From Tetradesmus obliquus (taxonomy: Eukaryota; Chlorophyta; Chlorophyceae; Sphaeropleales; Scenedesmaceae), in NCBI GenBank assembly GCA_030272155.1, contig CP126197.1, positions 3,154,001-3,218,000 on the forward strand: a stretch of DNA of 64,000 bases, given 5' to 3'. The notes below the pieces were generated by a model. It searched no databases and was not told where the DNA came from. It was given only the letters and a program-made list of their open reading frames with translations. How positions within the stretch are numbered: the first letter of the stretch is position 1; every line of letters starts with the position of its first letter. Positions 34,836 to 46,369 of the stretch are shown here, piece by piece. The translations under genes and the position numbers were made by a program.

Positions 34836-36445
34836 TGTGCTGCTGTACAACAGTGCTAATGGCGCGTGCGGCGGCCTTCAGCAGTAACTGGGTCAGCTGC
34901 TGCTGCCGGGAGGCGCTTGCGCAAGATGCGGATCCTCCAGCAGCTGGTGTAAACAGGCACGTGTGAGCAGCAGGAGTTGGCAGAGGCGTCGAGGGCTACA
35001 CAGCTACACAGCTACACAGTGGCAGTGTCTGCAGCTTACTGCAGTGTGTAGACAGCCAGCAGGTGCAGCTCTGTACCAAGCAAACTGAATAGCTCGAAGG
35101 CTGCTGACACAGCACTAAGGCAGGCTGCTGTCGCTGCGTAGGGCCATGCGCTATACAAACAGCGCAGCAGGGCACAGTAGCGGCTACCGGGAGCTGATGT
35201 GACGGCAGCTGCCTGTAGGTTGCCACCTGCTGCATAAGCGCTGGTTTTAGCAGAAGCAGGCACATTGAATGGGCACGGCATGGCTTTGAGCAGCCTTTGA
35301 CATACGGGTGTTATACCGATGTGCGTTGTACGACAGCAAGCATGCCAGTGCAGCTCAGGGTGGAAAACAGAGTTGCATCCTGGTGGAGGCCTGACAAGCC
35401 CTGTCACTATGTTAAATTGACGGGGCAGCCGCGTCCGTGACGAGGCTTGGCAGGGTGTGTGACAATGCGCACTTTCTGCCGTTTGCAGAGTGGTACCTTT
35501 TTGTCAGCTGATCACAATATGATGTCTGTTGCACAGAACAGCTGCATCTGATTGTTATTCGACCGTTGTGGAATGGGATCGACGCAAATCATGCATTGCT
35601 CTTGGCGGCATTGATTTTGCGTGCCGTATTGTACAGTATTATGAGTCATGCAGTTATGGTCTGCACATCATGGCTGCACTGCAGTGAAGGGCTTGCATCA
35701 GCAAGCTGTGCTGCCACATGTACAGCCGTTGTACGGTGCGGCACCGGTTTAGTATCGCATTTGAGCGAGTGTTTATCGTTGAAAAGTGTGTTGCAGCACG
35801 CTGCACCTGCACAATGTGGCTCCTGTGTCCTGCAACCCCTAATCTCTGGGCCTCGTGCTTTCAGTGCTGGCAGTGGCAGTGCATTCACCTCAGGCTGCCG
35901 GACACTGGTGACTGGCCCTCTGTGTACTGGCGGTCCTGCATCTGGGCCTGCACTGCACGATTACAACTGAATGCATACATGTTGTGGTCTCTGCGAACTA
36001 TGATGCGCTGAGGTGCTTCACAAGCTCTGCTGGTACTAGATGATATGTGTTCCCGCCAGTACTGGCCTGCAAGGGCCTGGGGTAACCTCTTTCCTGAGTG
36101 CTGCAGAGAGGTACCTATAAACGATGTGCGGAAACGTTCTTGGCCGCTTTGCGCCGGAGTTATCGTGAATGCGCTGCGGCTGTCGCAGTGATTCGGACAG
36201 ACGGACCTTGTTGTGCAGGTAACGTCAGCTGACACACCCCCTGTGCATTACGTCTACGTAGCAGCAGTTGCTGCGTATGTGTGCAAGTCAGAGTTCGACA
36301 ATTGTCTGTTTGAACGGAGTAAGAGCAGCAAAGAAGCCCTGCTGGCAATCGTTTGTTCGGCGAGCTAGTCCTCCTAGGAGCAGAAGGCCCCCCAACAACA
36401 GCATAGCAGCCTATCACGTACACAACTGCACAACAACGAGCCAGA
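34836..36445. other. 1.6-kb intergenic region
   Basis: No exon chain, known motif or RNA gene is visible. It contains the 3' flank of the mutase gene, a triple CTACACAG repeat near 34995-35018 and the promoter of the coiled-coil gene. Confidence 0.45.
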
Positions 36446-37553
36446 ATGTCTCAAACAGCCTCTCCAGCGCAAGGCGTCCTCTCTGCTGAAGCTGCGCTTG
36501 CAGCGATCAGGGCCCAGAGACTGCAGGTGCGCTTCTTATTACTTGATTTGGCTGGTTTGGCTTTCAAAGACAGCGATCGGGCTGCGCGGATGCAATTGTG
36601 GCAACCACAGACCAGCCTGGGCCGGGAGGGCTCCACACCGCTGTCGTCCTGTTCAGCGTATCGCAGGAGCTTTATGATGTTGTCGTCCCTCTTGAACCTA
36701 TGACGAGCTGGGCGCTGACCCTTGGACTTGACGCTTTTCTTCCACAGGCTCAGGAGCGTGAAGCCCTTCGTCTGGCAGGCAAGGCCAAGCTCGAGCAGTA
36801 TCGCAAGCTGAAGGCGTCTGTTATGAATGACATCGAAAACAAGCTCTCCACATTCACTGCTGCCACCTCGGAGGCTAGCCCGGATGGTACAGGCAGCAGC
36901 AGTGACGCTGACCCCATGGTTGAAATGCTGCTGGAGCAGGTGAGCCAACATGCCAACAGAAGCAGCAACAGCTTCTCACGCTTCGTAAATTTGCTGCTGG
37001 TTTGCTGCAGCTGTGCTCCTTCACTGTGCATTGCAGTATGCGCTGCTGCCTGCTGTCATGTCTGCGGCTGTCAGAGTTGGGTGATGCTGGCCTCAGCTTG
37101 CTATGACCTCACCACTGATCAAAACTGCTTGCACCCCTGCGCTGCTGTTCTGTGCAGGTGTCTGCGCTCATGAGTGATCGGCAGCGGCTGGCGGCACAAT
37201 GCAGCACCCTTCAGCGCGAGAATGAGCAGCTCACAGAGCTTGTCGGCTACCTCTCGCTTGAGCAGCAGCAGCTGCTCGAGCAGCAGCAGGACCAGCAGAA
37301 CCAGCAGGACCAGCAGCAGCCGGGCAAGCAGCAGCAGCACCAGCAGCGGCAGCAGCTGAGCTCAGTCAGTGATGAGCCAGAGCTAGAGGGCAGCTGGTAC
37401 TCTGAGCAGGGCATGGCAGATGAGGCTGCAGCAGCAGCTGCTGACCTGGCGGGCCATGTTGCTGCAGCAGCGCCCATGCACACCAGCAGCGTGAGCAGCA
37501 TGGATGCTGCCTTCACAAGTGAGGATGACATCAGCATTGAGGCCTTCCACTGA
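36446..37553 (+). CDS. Gln-rich coiled-coil protein, unknown function
   Basis: Exons 36446-36526, 36748-36939 and 37158-37553 join in phase 0 to give 222 residues. Residues ~27-55 and ~90-130 have strong heptad character (AQEREALRLAGKAKLEQYRK; RLAAQCSTLQRENEQLTELV), followed by a Gln run and an acidic Ser-rich tail ending DDISIEAFH. No transmembrane segment or catalytic motif is seen. It may dimerise and act as an adaptor, but I do not recognise a family. The exon model rests on open frames, matching phases and good splice sites. Confidence 0.65.
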
Positions 37554-39866
37554 TGGACAGGCAACAGCTGCACTGAACGGCAACGGCTGTTGGGAGATGC
37601 CAGTCTGTGTGCATCGATGATGTGGCATGTGCATGTGCTGCTTCCCGTTGCAGTCAGTTGCAGTTGCAATTGGTTTCCAGGTAGTTGTATCTGGCATGCG
37701 GCAGACAGCCTTCCAGGTTGAGTTGCTTGCTGATGCTGGCCTCTGCATTCTTTTCATGGTTTCGTCTGTCACTGGTAGGCTTCTGCACAACCACTGCAGC
37801 AACGCAGGTGTGTTGGTTGTTCGTGCTGCATAGAATCAAACCTGCTTGGAACTGCCGTCAGTGCTTTGCGTAGCAGCTGTGCACGGTTGCAGAACATGCA
37901 ACTCGCTACTCTCTGACCGCCAGACATGCACCGCACGCATGCACGCTTGCAGCAGCAGCGCAAGTCACTTGCCTTTCACTCCTGCCCTGCGTAAGGGCAG
38001 CAAGTGGGCAGGGGGTGTTTTGCCTGCATCCTCGCATCAGCAGTGCATGTGCGTGCTTGGGTGGGCGTGTGTGTGCTGAGATTCGGCTGCACACCGCGAT
38101 TCCCAGGGAGATCAGGCTATTACCGATTGCCATCTCACAATCAGCGCGATGCTGATTTGGATTTGCATCATGATCTATGAAACATGTGTTGTTCTTTATA
38201 CTGGCGAGCTCCGCTGCTGTGCTGTGTCAGGCATCTGCTTGATTGATTCGTTCGAACGTTGCATCCTGGTGGCTGCTGCTGCAGTTGCCCTTCTGCTGTC
38301 ACCGGTCAGTCGGCGGCTGCAACGCAGGCATGTCGTGCGAAGAGTTCATATGCACACTCGATCTTGGCACGCTGCGTCAGCAGGGCGTCAGACTATCTCT
38401 TTGCTGCAGAAGCTTGACCTGATCCGGTTGATGCTTGGGTTCCACATGCGGTGTGCAGCATGTGCTCACCCATCGCGCGTGTCACCTGCATGTTGTTGCC
38501 AGCTGTAGAGGTTCCTGCGCAGTAGGTTTTGGCGCATGCATCAATCGCGGAAGCATTGCTGTGTCTATGCAACATGAGGCAGCTTCTTGGCTGCGTGTGG
38601 CAAGTGCAGCTTGCTTAGATGATGGGTTTTGTCCACTGTAGAACTGTTAGAGGGGCTGCGTGCATGTGTTTGGTCCTAACAGGTCAGCTTGGGGCAATAC
38701 ATGCCCCAGCATTCATAGAGACACCCACAGTTCAGCTAGCTTTTGATTTGTGACATGCATGTATAGGGCGTCAGGCAGTTGGAAAGTAGCATTGCTGCAG
38801 CTGCAACAGCAGGGCCGTGTGCCGGTGACGCAGCCTGATAGCGCTGCTGATACTGGTGTGCACTGTACCATGGTAGTGGTTTTTCCTTTGCATACACAGC
38901 CGCTAGGTTTCAGAATCAGGTCAGGAATGCATCGTTGCAGTTGCTGACATCATGCTTTTGTCGTTGTATCATACGTTGCGTACCTGCCGTTGCGAGATAG
39001 AGTGGCGGCAGCAGCGTAGTTTGTGCCGGTGGGAGGTTGTGCGCGCTTTCTGCATGCTGACGGCTCTTTTGCAGGCAGAGACATTGCAATGGCATTTTCC
39101 TGCAGGGTTCAAGTGTCAGGCATGTGGGCGGCAGCTGTACCCAAATGCCTATCAATTCACGTGATTTGATGTTGAAATGTTTTGCTATTTAATCGGTGAG
39201 CTGGAGTGCTGATATGATGCATGGCGTTTGCACCAGGCTATCAGCTGGACTGCTGCTGTTTTCCCCTCTGTACATGCTGCGTTGGCCGAGTTTGTTATTG
39301 TGGACCAAAGTAACACACGGGCTGTCTATCATTTCTCCGCACGTTTTGCTGGCTGCTCCATCTGAACGTGCTTCCTGCAACTCTCAGAATCTGTACCTTT
39401 GTTTGAGTGAGCAAAATGTTGCATGCGTCTATTGCGGAATGTATTGTCTTCCCTGCAATTCTTTCATTGCGTGAAGGATTCCTTGATGCAAGCAGTACAG
39501 ACAGCAGCAGCAGCAGCATGCTGGTGCTGCACTGTGAGCGGGCAGGCGCAGTTCAACAAGCACGCATTCATCACAGCATTGCATTCGCGCGCTGTCGGTG
39601 AGGCGGGCAATCGCTCAGTGCCAGGAGACGTCACCCAAAACCTTACTAAGAAGCGAAGAAGTGTGACCATTCGGAACCACAGCAGAAGTCCGCACTGAAC
39701 ATCGCCCTTGTGAGAGTGTGTGAGAGAATCTTCCCTTGAACTTGCTGTCTCGCACTTTAAAGAGAGCGGGATGGGCTAGGCAGACTGAACGAACGGCAAA
39801 ACAGCTGTCCGAGCTTCTGCTCGAGCGTGTTGACACAAGGGCCTGTTCTAATCGCAAATCCGCAAC
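37554..39866. other. 2.3-kb intergenic region
   Basis: Scanning both strands shows only short frames without motifs and no consistent splicing. It includes the 3' flank of the coiled-coil gene and the promoter of the NlpC/P60 gene. Nothing else is supported. Confidence 0.45.
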
Positions 39867-41137
39867 ATGAACGCGATTTGTATGCTGTGCTTGATAGGTG
39901 TCTGCAGCAGCGTCCTTCAGGTTCATGGCAGAGATGTGTCTGCTGGGGATTTGCTTATCCCCTTCAGCACAGCAAACACCGCCCTGAACACAGACCCCAG
40001 AACCAGAGCGGCTATGCCTGCCGGATGCAGAGGTATGAATCTTCAGCAATGGGTGCTAGCGCTGGCATGAGCAGCAAGCGCCTGAGGACCGTCCTGTCTT
40101 TCCATCCAGCATAGCAGCAGCACTGGTGTCTGTGATAGTGTGCTGCTGCTGCTGCTGCTGCTGCTGCTTGCAGGACTTCATCTTCTGTGCACCCCAGACT
40201 CATCTCCCACCTACCAAATGTTCTGGACTGTATGTTTTGAACTGTAACTGGTTTGAACTCCAACCAATTGTAACCCTCATTGCTGCATGTGTGTGCCGTG
40301 CAGCCTCTGCCAGTGCCGATTTTGCGTTCCGCAACAGCCTGCAGCAGTACCCAACAGGCGGGGCAGACTCCAGATGGGGGCCGCGCCTCAACTGGTACCC
40401 TCAAGTATCAGCAGCACAGGTGAGCTCAGCAGATGCTGTCTGCGCACGGCAGGCGGTGCCATGCTGTCTTTTCATCGAGTGTAACCGGCACACCCCTCAC
40501 ACGTGCAACACGTCGAGTGACGGTGATGGCGCTTGAATTTGCGGCCGGTCACATGCTAGCGTCAGCCGTCAATTTGCAAGCCTTGGTGCAGCAGCTGGCC
40601 CTACTCGCCTTCCATGGCAGTGTACGCAACAGCCTGCTGCCGCTGCTGCTGTTGTAAATGACAGTTTTAGGCATAGCAAATGCACACTTGTAAACAAGCA
40701 AGTGGTTGTCAGCGACCCAGGCAGCACAGCTGCTGGCATCGCCTGCTACCCTCTGCAGGTGCCCAACAGCTGCAACCCCACTGCTTGGGCCTGGGCCAGG
40801 ATGCAGGCTGCCATCCTGCAGACCATCTCCTATGACCTGAACTACTGCCACCACCACGCACCCTTTTGGTCAACTCCGTCACAGTACCGCGTGCGGCTGA
40901 GTGCTTGCTTCAAGCGGCAACTTACAGCTTTGACAACATCGAGCGCCATGCACTAGTACTATTGCCTTGGAGTTGGCTGCAGCTAGGGTGCTTCTGTTCA
41001 GGCCATGCATTTGCTGACAGAAGAACATGCCCTGACAGCCGAAGGAGACAGGGAAGAACACCCGACAACTACTGTCGTGCTTTGCAGTACGAACTGTTGC
41101 TTCTGCATGCGCTCATTATGAAGACTGTCTCACAGGA

Positions 41138-41185
<48 letters not shown>

Positions 41186-42126
41186 AGGTGTGGTGTGACC
41201 GCTCAGAGCCTGACACAGACCAGGAGAAGTGCTCCTGCAGCAAGGCAGGCAGCAACAAGGCCAACGCATGGAGGGGTGCGTGCGCTGCTGATGCAGCAGT
41301 TGGCTGGCACAGCATGCATCATCACCATCATCATGTTACCATTTAACACACGGCATGCATGTTGCTTGCTGGGCATGGGGACTGCAGGAGAAGGCGGGGA
41401 GCGTGTTGATGAGATAGCCTTCCATTTGCTGGCTACAGCACTTGAAGCATTGCATTGCTTGTCAGGACAATCACTGAAAACTACATTGCTGTGGCATCTC
41501 CAGGCGTAGTCAAATTGCACATTGGCGGACGTTGCTGACAAGCAGGTGTGGCAGATGAGGTGTTCTCTGTGTGCTGCTTGCATGCCCTGTGCTCCAAACA
41601 CGCTGTCGTCAGTAGCTGCTCGCTGCAGCAGTATATGACAGCATGACAGCAGTGAGCCCCTGTGAAAGTACAAGTCTGTATGGCTCTCTGACTCCGAAGA
41701 ACCAAGGTACATGCACACAACTGCACGCCTTTAATCACAACTGTCTCTGTGCTGCCGCAAACGCCTGCTGACTGCTGCAGGAGTGGACTGCAGCAGCTAC
41801 ACCACATACCTGTACAACTACGCGTTTGGCTACTACCCCACCAGCGCAATAGGTGAGAGGCATGCAGTGCTGGTGCCAGCAGCAGCAGCAGCAGCAGCAA
41901 CCACCCCGTCACCATCTGAGCATTGATGCGCTGCTGTTGTGCGCTGGCCTTGCTTCTCTGATCGCCCTAGCAGCTAGGTCAAAACAGCAGTAGCCGTCAC
42001 ATATCTCAGCCCTGTTGGAGATGTTGCCAGCCCCTGCACGCCAGCCAGCCAATGCACCGGCTGCATGCAGTGCAGGTCAAGCCTCGGCATGTCACATTGG
42101 TTCCTCATCATAACTCGGCCGACCTC

Positions 42127-42161
<35 letters not shown>

Positions 42162-42741
42162 GCAGGCAGCCAGGCCTGCGCCGCCACTGCCCCTGGCCGC
42201 CTGCTTGGCAGCATCAGCTCCCCCAGCAACCTGTCGCTGCTGGCCCCGGGGGACCTGCTGTTCATCACCCCTAGCAGGAAGGGCAGGGCCCCGCCACTGA
42301 GGGTGAGAGCTGCGTATGCGCATGCAACTTGCACAGCCTGTGGAATGTGGAATGTCATACGCTGGCATTGGTTGGTGCAGTGTGGGCCTGGCGCAGGCAC
42401 AGAGTTGGTGTCATGTGTGGCGTGTGCGCATGCGGTGCTGCATGCTGTGCCAGGGTACGGCACACACTACCATTCTGTGAGCCTCCTGGCTCCTGCCCTT
42501 CTGAATTGATGCACTGAATTGATGCACTGCTGTTTGAAATATGCTCTTGCTTTTCGTCATGTTCACAGCTGTCAACGACATTTGAGAACACTTGGTTGTT
42601 GCCTGGCATATGTGCCTGAGATCAGCACTCACCGCACCACACCAGCCATGTGGAAGCTGGGCTGTGCTCAACAACACCCGCCCTTGGTGAGCGCAGCGCC
42701 ACAGCGCTGAGCCAAGCTGCTTTGATGACTCGTGCCTGAGA

Positions 42742-42795
<54 letters not shown>

Positions 42796-43153
42796 GCAGG
42801 TGAGCCATGTGATAATGTGGACCGGTTGGACTGTCGACTTCTCAAAAGGCAGCACCTCCCCTCTGGCAAATGCCACGCTTGTGGCCAACCTATCAGCCTC
42901 ACAGCGGGCCAGCACAGTGGCATGCATTGATGCAGCCGCAGCAGCCGGCCAGCCTGTGTATGTTATAACAGACAGCCACCATGCCGGCCCTGCGCTGCGG
43001 CCGTTCTGTGGGTGGTACCAGAGTTCGTTCAGCCATGCGCGGCGTGTTGTAAATCCGGATGCGGGGCTGTATCCCGACAAGAATGACTTGCAGGTGGCGT
43101 ATTATGACCGCACCAAGGGCGACTGCATGAGTTGGTGGGCGCTGCAGGGCTGA
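39867..43153 (+). CDS. secreted NlpC/P60-type cysteine hydrolase
   Basis: Seven exons (39867-40032, 40304-40419, 40759-40890, 41188-41275, 41781-41852, 42166-42302, 42800-43153) give 354 residues. An N-terminal signal peptide (ICMLCLIGVCSSVLQVHG) suggests secretion. The C-terminal half matches the NlpC/P60 papain-like fold: catalytic C171 in GVDCSSYTTYLYNYAFG, then LAPGDLLFI, then H240 in VSHVIMWTG, with a polar third residue plausible around H297/H298. Bacterial members cut peptidoglycan cross-peptides. A secreted algal enzyme could act on bacterial walls, the cell's own matrix or as an amidase (inference). The ~115-residue region before the domain is Cys-containing and unrecognised. Exon 3 uses the CGC|GTGCGG donor, the only phase-0 option that keeps the next exon open. 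Triplet tracts precede three acceptors. Confidence 0.85.
41141..41187 (+). repeat. (CTG)~15 tract ending in the NlpC/P60 exon 4 acceptor
   Basis: A pure CTG run reads directly into GCTGCAG, the exon 4 acceptor. Similar tracts precede exon 6 (42129-42165) and exon 7 (42743-42799) of the same gene. Confidence 0.88.
42743..42799 (+). repeat. (CTG)~17 tract before the NlpC/P60 exon 7 acceptor
   Basis: The run of CTG triplets ends GCTGTGCAG, the acceptor for the last exon. It is among the longest triplet tracts in the window. Confidence 0.88.
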
Positions 43154-43519
43154 ATTCCCGCACTGGCACACGGATATGCCGCACTTGGCAACTAGGATAT
43201 GTCTGTAATTGATCGGGTTTGTGGGTAGCACTATGAGGGCTCCGTGACATGTTTTACTTCACGACATGCTAGCGTGCGCTGCAGGTGTGACTCATCATGG
43301 GCATTCGCCTTTGTTAAACGTTCCCCATGCATGTGCACCGCTCATTGAAGGCATAGTGTACACTTTGCCGGCTGGTGCTTGGTAGGGTTGATGCACAGAT
43401 TATCTGTTTCCTGTGCTAGAACAGCTTGGCAGGTTCTGGGCTGTGCCAGCCAGCAATGCAGCGTGTGGTACACACCATGACACACTTGTACATGATTCCA
43501 TGCCTGTACATGATCCCAT

Positions 43520-43574
43520 GCCTGTCATTGGCTCCCCAACGGACGAGGTTACTCTTGTAACTTCCAAAACGTGA
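43520..43574. repeat. dispersed 55-bp repeat, copy 2
   Basis: It matches 31-85 with two differences (G/A and T/C). It sits at the left edge of a stretch of unlike composition, so it could be an end of a mobile element. Confidence 0.7.
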
Positions 43575-44066
43575 TGGACAACTGCGTTAATGTCGGATGC
43601 CAGCGCCATCTGTTATATGTCGGATGCACATGTCGGATGCAAGCGCCATCTGTGATATGCAGATCTCCAGGTTTGGGTTTGGCTTGCAGCAACTTGCTTG
43701 AAGTCACTCACGGCGTGGTGCTGCAGATTGCCAGTTGCCAGTGTCTTCTCAGATACTGTGGCTGCATACCTGCGTTCCCGATGGCGTTCACAGGCGCAGA
43801 AAGCGACTGTCGTTCAACTAGTGTATGAATGAAGTTCATCTTTGTTCTGGGACAGCAAGGCATCTCCCTTCGAGCCTGCTGCTTCAGCTGCTTGATTATG
43901 ATGTTGTTGGTCCCGCAATTGGCATCGCAATCTGTCAGCAAAAGCCACAGAAAATGGGAATTCTTGGATGCGGCAGCTCTAGAGATGTGTGGTGCAGCCT
44001 GAATGGTCGCCATCAAGGCAACATCAGTGTTTGGGGTGCAGTAGTGACGTGTCGGTGACATGGGCA

Positions 44067-44112
44067 TGCGCATTACAGTAATGCGCAGCGCCGGCATCAT
44101 GCGCCGGCATCA
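44067..44112. repeat. 10-bp inverted repeat followed by a 13-bp direct doublet
   Basis: TGCGCATTAC (44067-44076) and GTAATGCGCA (44078-44087) are exact inverted repeats around one base. They are followed by a direct doublet of GCGCCGGCATCAT. The purpose is unknown. Confidence 0.6.
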
Positions 44113-45268
44113 TGATGTACATTACTGAGCCGGCCATACCCAGTAGTGATGGGCATGTCCGACTCTTGGTCCCTGAACAATCTGTGCTCAGGCGGACTTG
44201 CCAGCTAACCCTTGGGGAGTGGAGGACAGGCGATTTGACTCAGTGTTGCTCATGGCTGCAGCTGTTGCTGTAATGAAGATGTATGTCACAGGCGCGTCGC
44301 AGTATTTGCTTGAAATGATTTTGTGCAAAATTTCTTGTAAGAGGAGCATCATTGAGGTTTGGTGCCTGGATGAGGTCGCCGGTAGCTGCTACACTCAGTG
44401 CGCCAGTGACTGGCGCATGGCTTGCTGCACCTTGATCAGCGGTAAGCAGCCAGAGCAAACGCAAGGGAATCAGAGCATACCAGGCCCCATCATACAAAGA
44501 TTATACGATTTATCCTTAAAACACCGGCATAATCGCGAGATCTAAACACAGCGAGCGGCCAGCCCCCAGCACGGAGTTGACCGGTGCCCCGGCCGTTGAC
44601 CTGTAGCGATGCCCAGCGGCGTGAACTATTATCAGTTTTAAACAAATAACTTGCAAGGTTGTGAAGAGAAGTTTGCGCAGAAGCATACACACCAACATAG
44701 GTGATTCGGCGATAAGAGGGTGTTTGGGTCCTCTTTCACCGAAAGCCTCAAACACCTGCGCGATGTGTGTGATCGTTCTCGGGCTTTCCCGGGTTGCTCA
44801 TGTCGTTGTCAGGTGTTACTAAGCCGCTAAGGTCCACCTTAGATTCGCAGAGTCTGAGTCACCCACCCCCACCGGCCCGGCTCGACAACCTCTTTGCCTA
44901 ACTTTGAAGCTCTTTCAACTAAAGTGTCAGACACTTCCAGAGCTACGGACGCGCTTCCATCTCCTGCCTCGTGCCGGAAGAACTTTAATCAGTTCGCGGC
45001 CTTCTGATGCTGTTGTGGTGAGGCTTCACCTTGATTGTGCTGAGTTTGACGCTCAACATTGCGAATTTGTGACCGGCTGCGGCTTGGAGGTCCGTATAGC
45101 AAATGCAAGAGCAGCAGCACCGCTTCAGCAGACACAGCTCATCAACTACAGGCCTGACGCCAGAGTACCCTTGGTGACGCACAGTATGCTTGACGATGAT
45201 TACGAACGAAACACTCTGCTGCTGCTGTGCTTGCTGCAGGCCACTTGGGCCGCTTACAGCTGCAGCAA

Positions 45269-46294
45269 ATGGCGTTCCCACATGCAGGCGTGGTGGCGTT
45301 TGCAGTGATCCCATTCCTGGGCACCATAGCCCTGTTTGCTTCAGGCATCTTCATGTACAGGTGGGCCAGCTGCTCTGTGCAATGTGCACTTACCTGACAT
45401 CGTAGAATAGTCAAGCATGAGCGCTTGTGCCAGGCTATCATGTGTGCTCAGCCAGCAGGCCACTTTCCTGCAAGCCTGCAGGCCACTGTGCAGTGCGGCA
45501 ACCCACATCCCCTGCGCTCACTTTCACACTGCCTTGCTTTCATTGCTTGCAGGAGGATTATGGAGCACCGCAAAAAAGCCAGCTTGGCGCGTGTAACAGG
45601 CCTGGACCCACCACTTGGTAACACCAACCCAGCGCTACGCTGGCACCCGCTGCTGCTAGCATCTGCAAGCAGCAGCGCCAAGCACAGCATCGCAAGCTCT
45701 GTCAGCGCCAATTCAAATTCGAACCCAGATGACATGTTAGTCATCCGGCGGTCAGCCACAACGCTCACTAACATCAGCGCAACCCGCGGCGGCGCTGGCA
45801 GCAGCAGAGATGATGGCAGCCCGCGTGTTTCTGAGGCAGGCAGCAGCTGCCTAGGCCACCGCAGCAGTGAGGAAGATAGCGTGGCTCGTGCTCGCTACTT
45901 TTCCGGCAGCGTCGGGGAGTGCAGCAGCGGCAGAAGCAGCGGAGAGGCGGGCCAGCAGCGGCTGCCGCACTTCCAGCAGCTGCAGCAGCCTGCAAAAGCG
46001 ATGCTGGCACATCATGTGTCGGCTCCTGGCGCTGGATGCAGCAGCAGCGCTGCTGCAGCAGCAGCTGCAGCTGGCGTGCGGGACGTCAGCAGCAGCAGGG
46101 ATCAGAGTCATGCACACATCAGCATTGCCGTGCATGCACACTCTGCAGCAGCAGCAGCTGCAGCAGCTGCAGCAGAGCCTGATGTCGATACAGCGCAATG
46201 CGGGCAGCAGCAGCGACAGGCCAGCACAGCAGCCGAGGTAGAAGGCAGCATCTGGCTCCCAGCGCTGTGGCGGTCGGCTGCAGTCGGGCACCAG

Positions 46295-46326
<32 letters not shown>

Positions 46327-46369
46327 ACAGCATCCGTTGCAGCCACCTCCTGTTGTTACCGTTGTGTAG
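45269..46369 (+). CDS. single-pass membrane protein with Ser/Ala/Gln-rich cytosolic tail
   Basis: Exons 45269-45360 and 45553-46369 give 302 residues. Residues ~5-30 form one hydrophobic helix (GVVAFAVIPFLGTIALFASG) followed at once by a basic cluster (RRIMEHRKK). By the positive-inside rule this places the long C-terminal part in the cytosol or stroma. The tail contains a short, possibly conserved block (VTGLDPPLGNTNPALRWHP), then Ser-rich, Ala and Gln runs ending PPPVVTVV. No family is recognised. The ATG chosen is the first in this frame. An in-frame extension through a CTGCAG acceptor at 45231-45236 is possible, so an upstream exon may exist. Confidence 0.58.

Larger units (their letters stand above)
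43154..45268. other. 2.1-kb intergenic region with element-like segment
   Basis: It holds the second copy of the 55-bp dispersed repeat, near-repeats of GTCGGATGCAAGCGCCATCTG (about 43590-43660), small inverted repeats near 44067 and a lower-GC stretch to about 44760. A minus-strand open frame (43708-44100) has no recognised motif. No gene is supported. Confidence 0.45.

Noticed and set aside
40179-40248. Possible extra NlpC/P60 exon after the CTG tract (GACTTCATCTTCTGTGC...)
   Set aside because: It starts after a good TTGCAG but its open frame does not match the phase of exon 1 or exon 2. Exons 1 and 2 join in phase without it.
43708-44100. Minus-strand frame considered as a transposase remnant
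   Set aside because: I could not identify any DDE or other catalytic motif; the resemblance was too vague to annotate.
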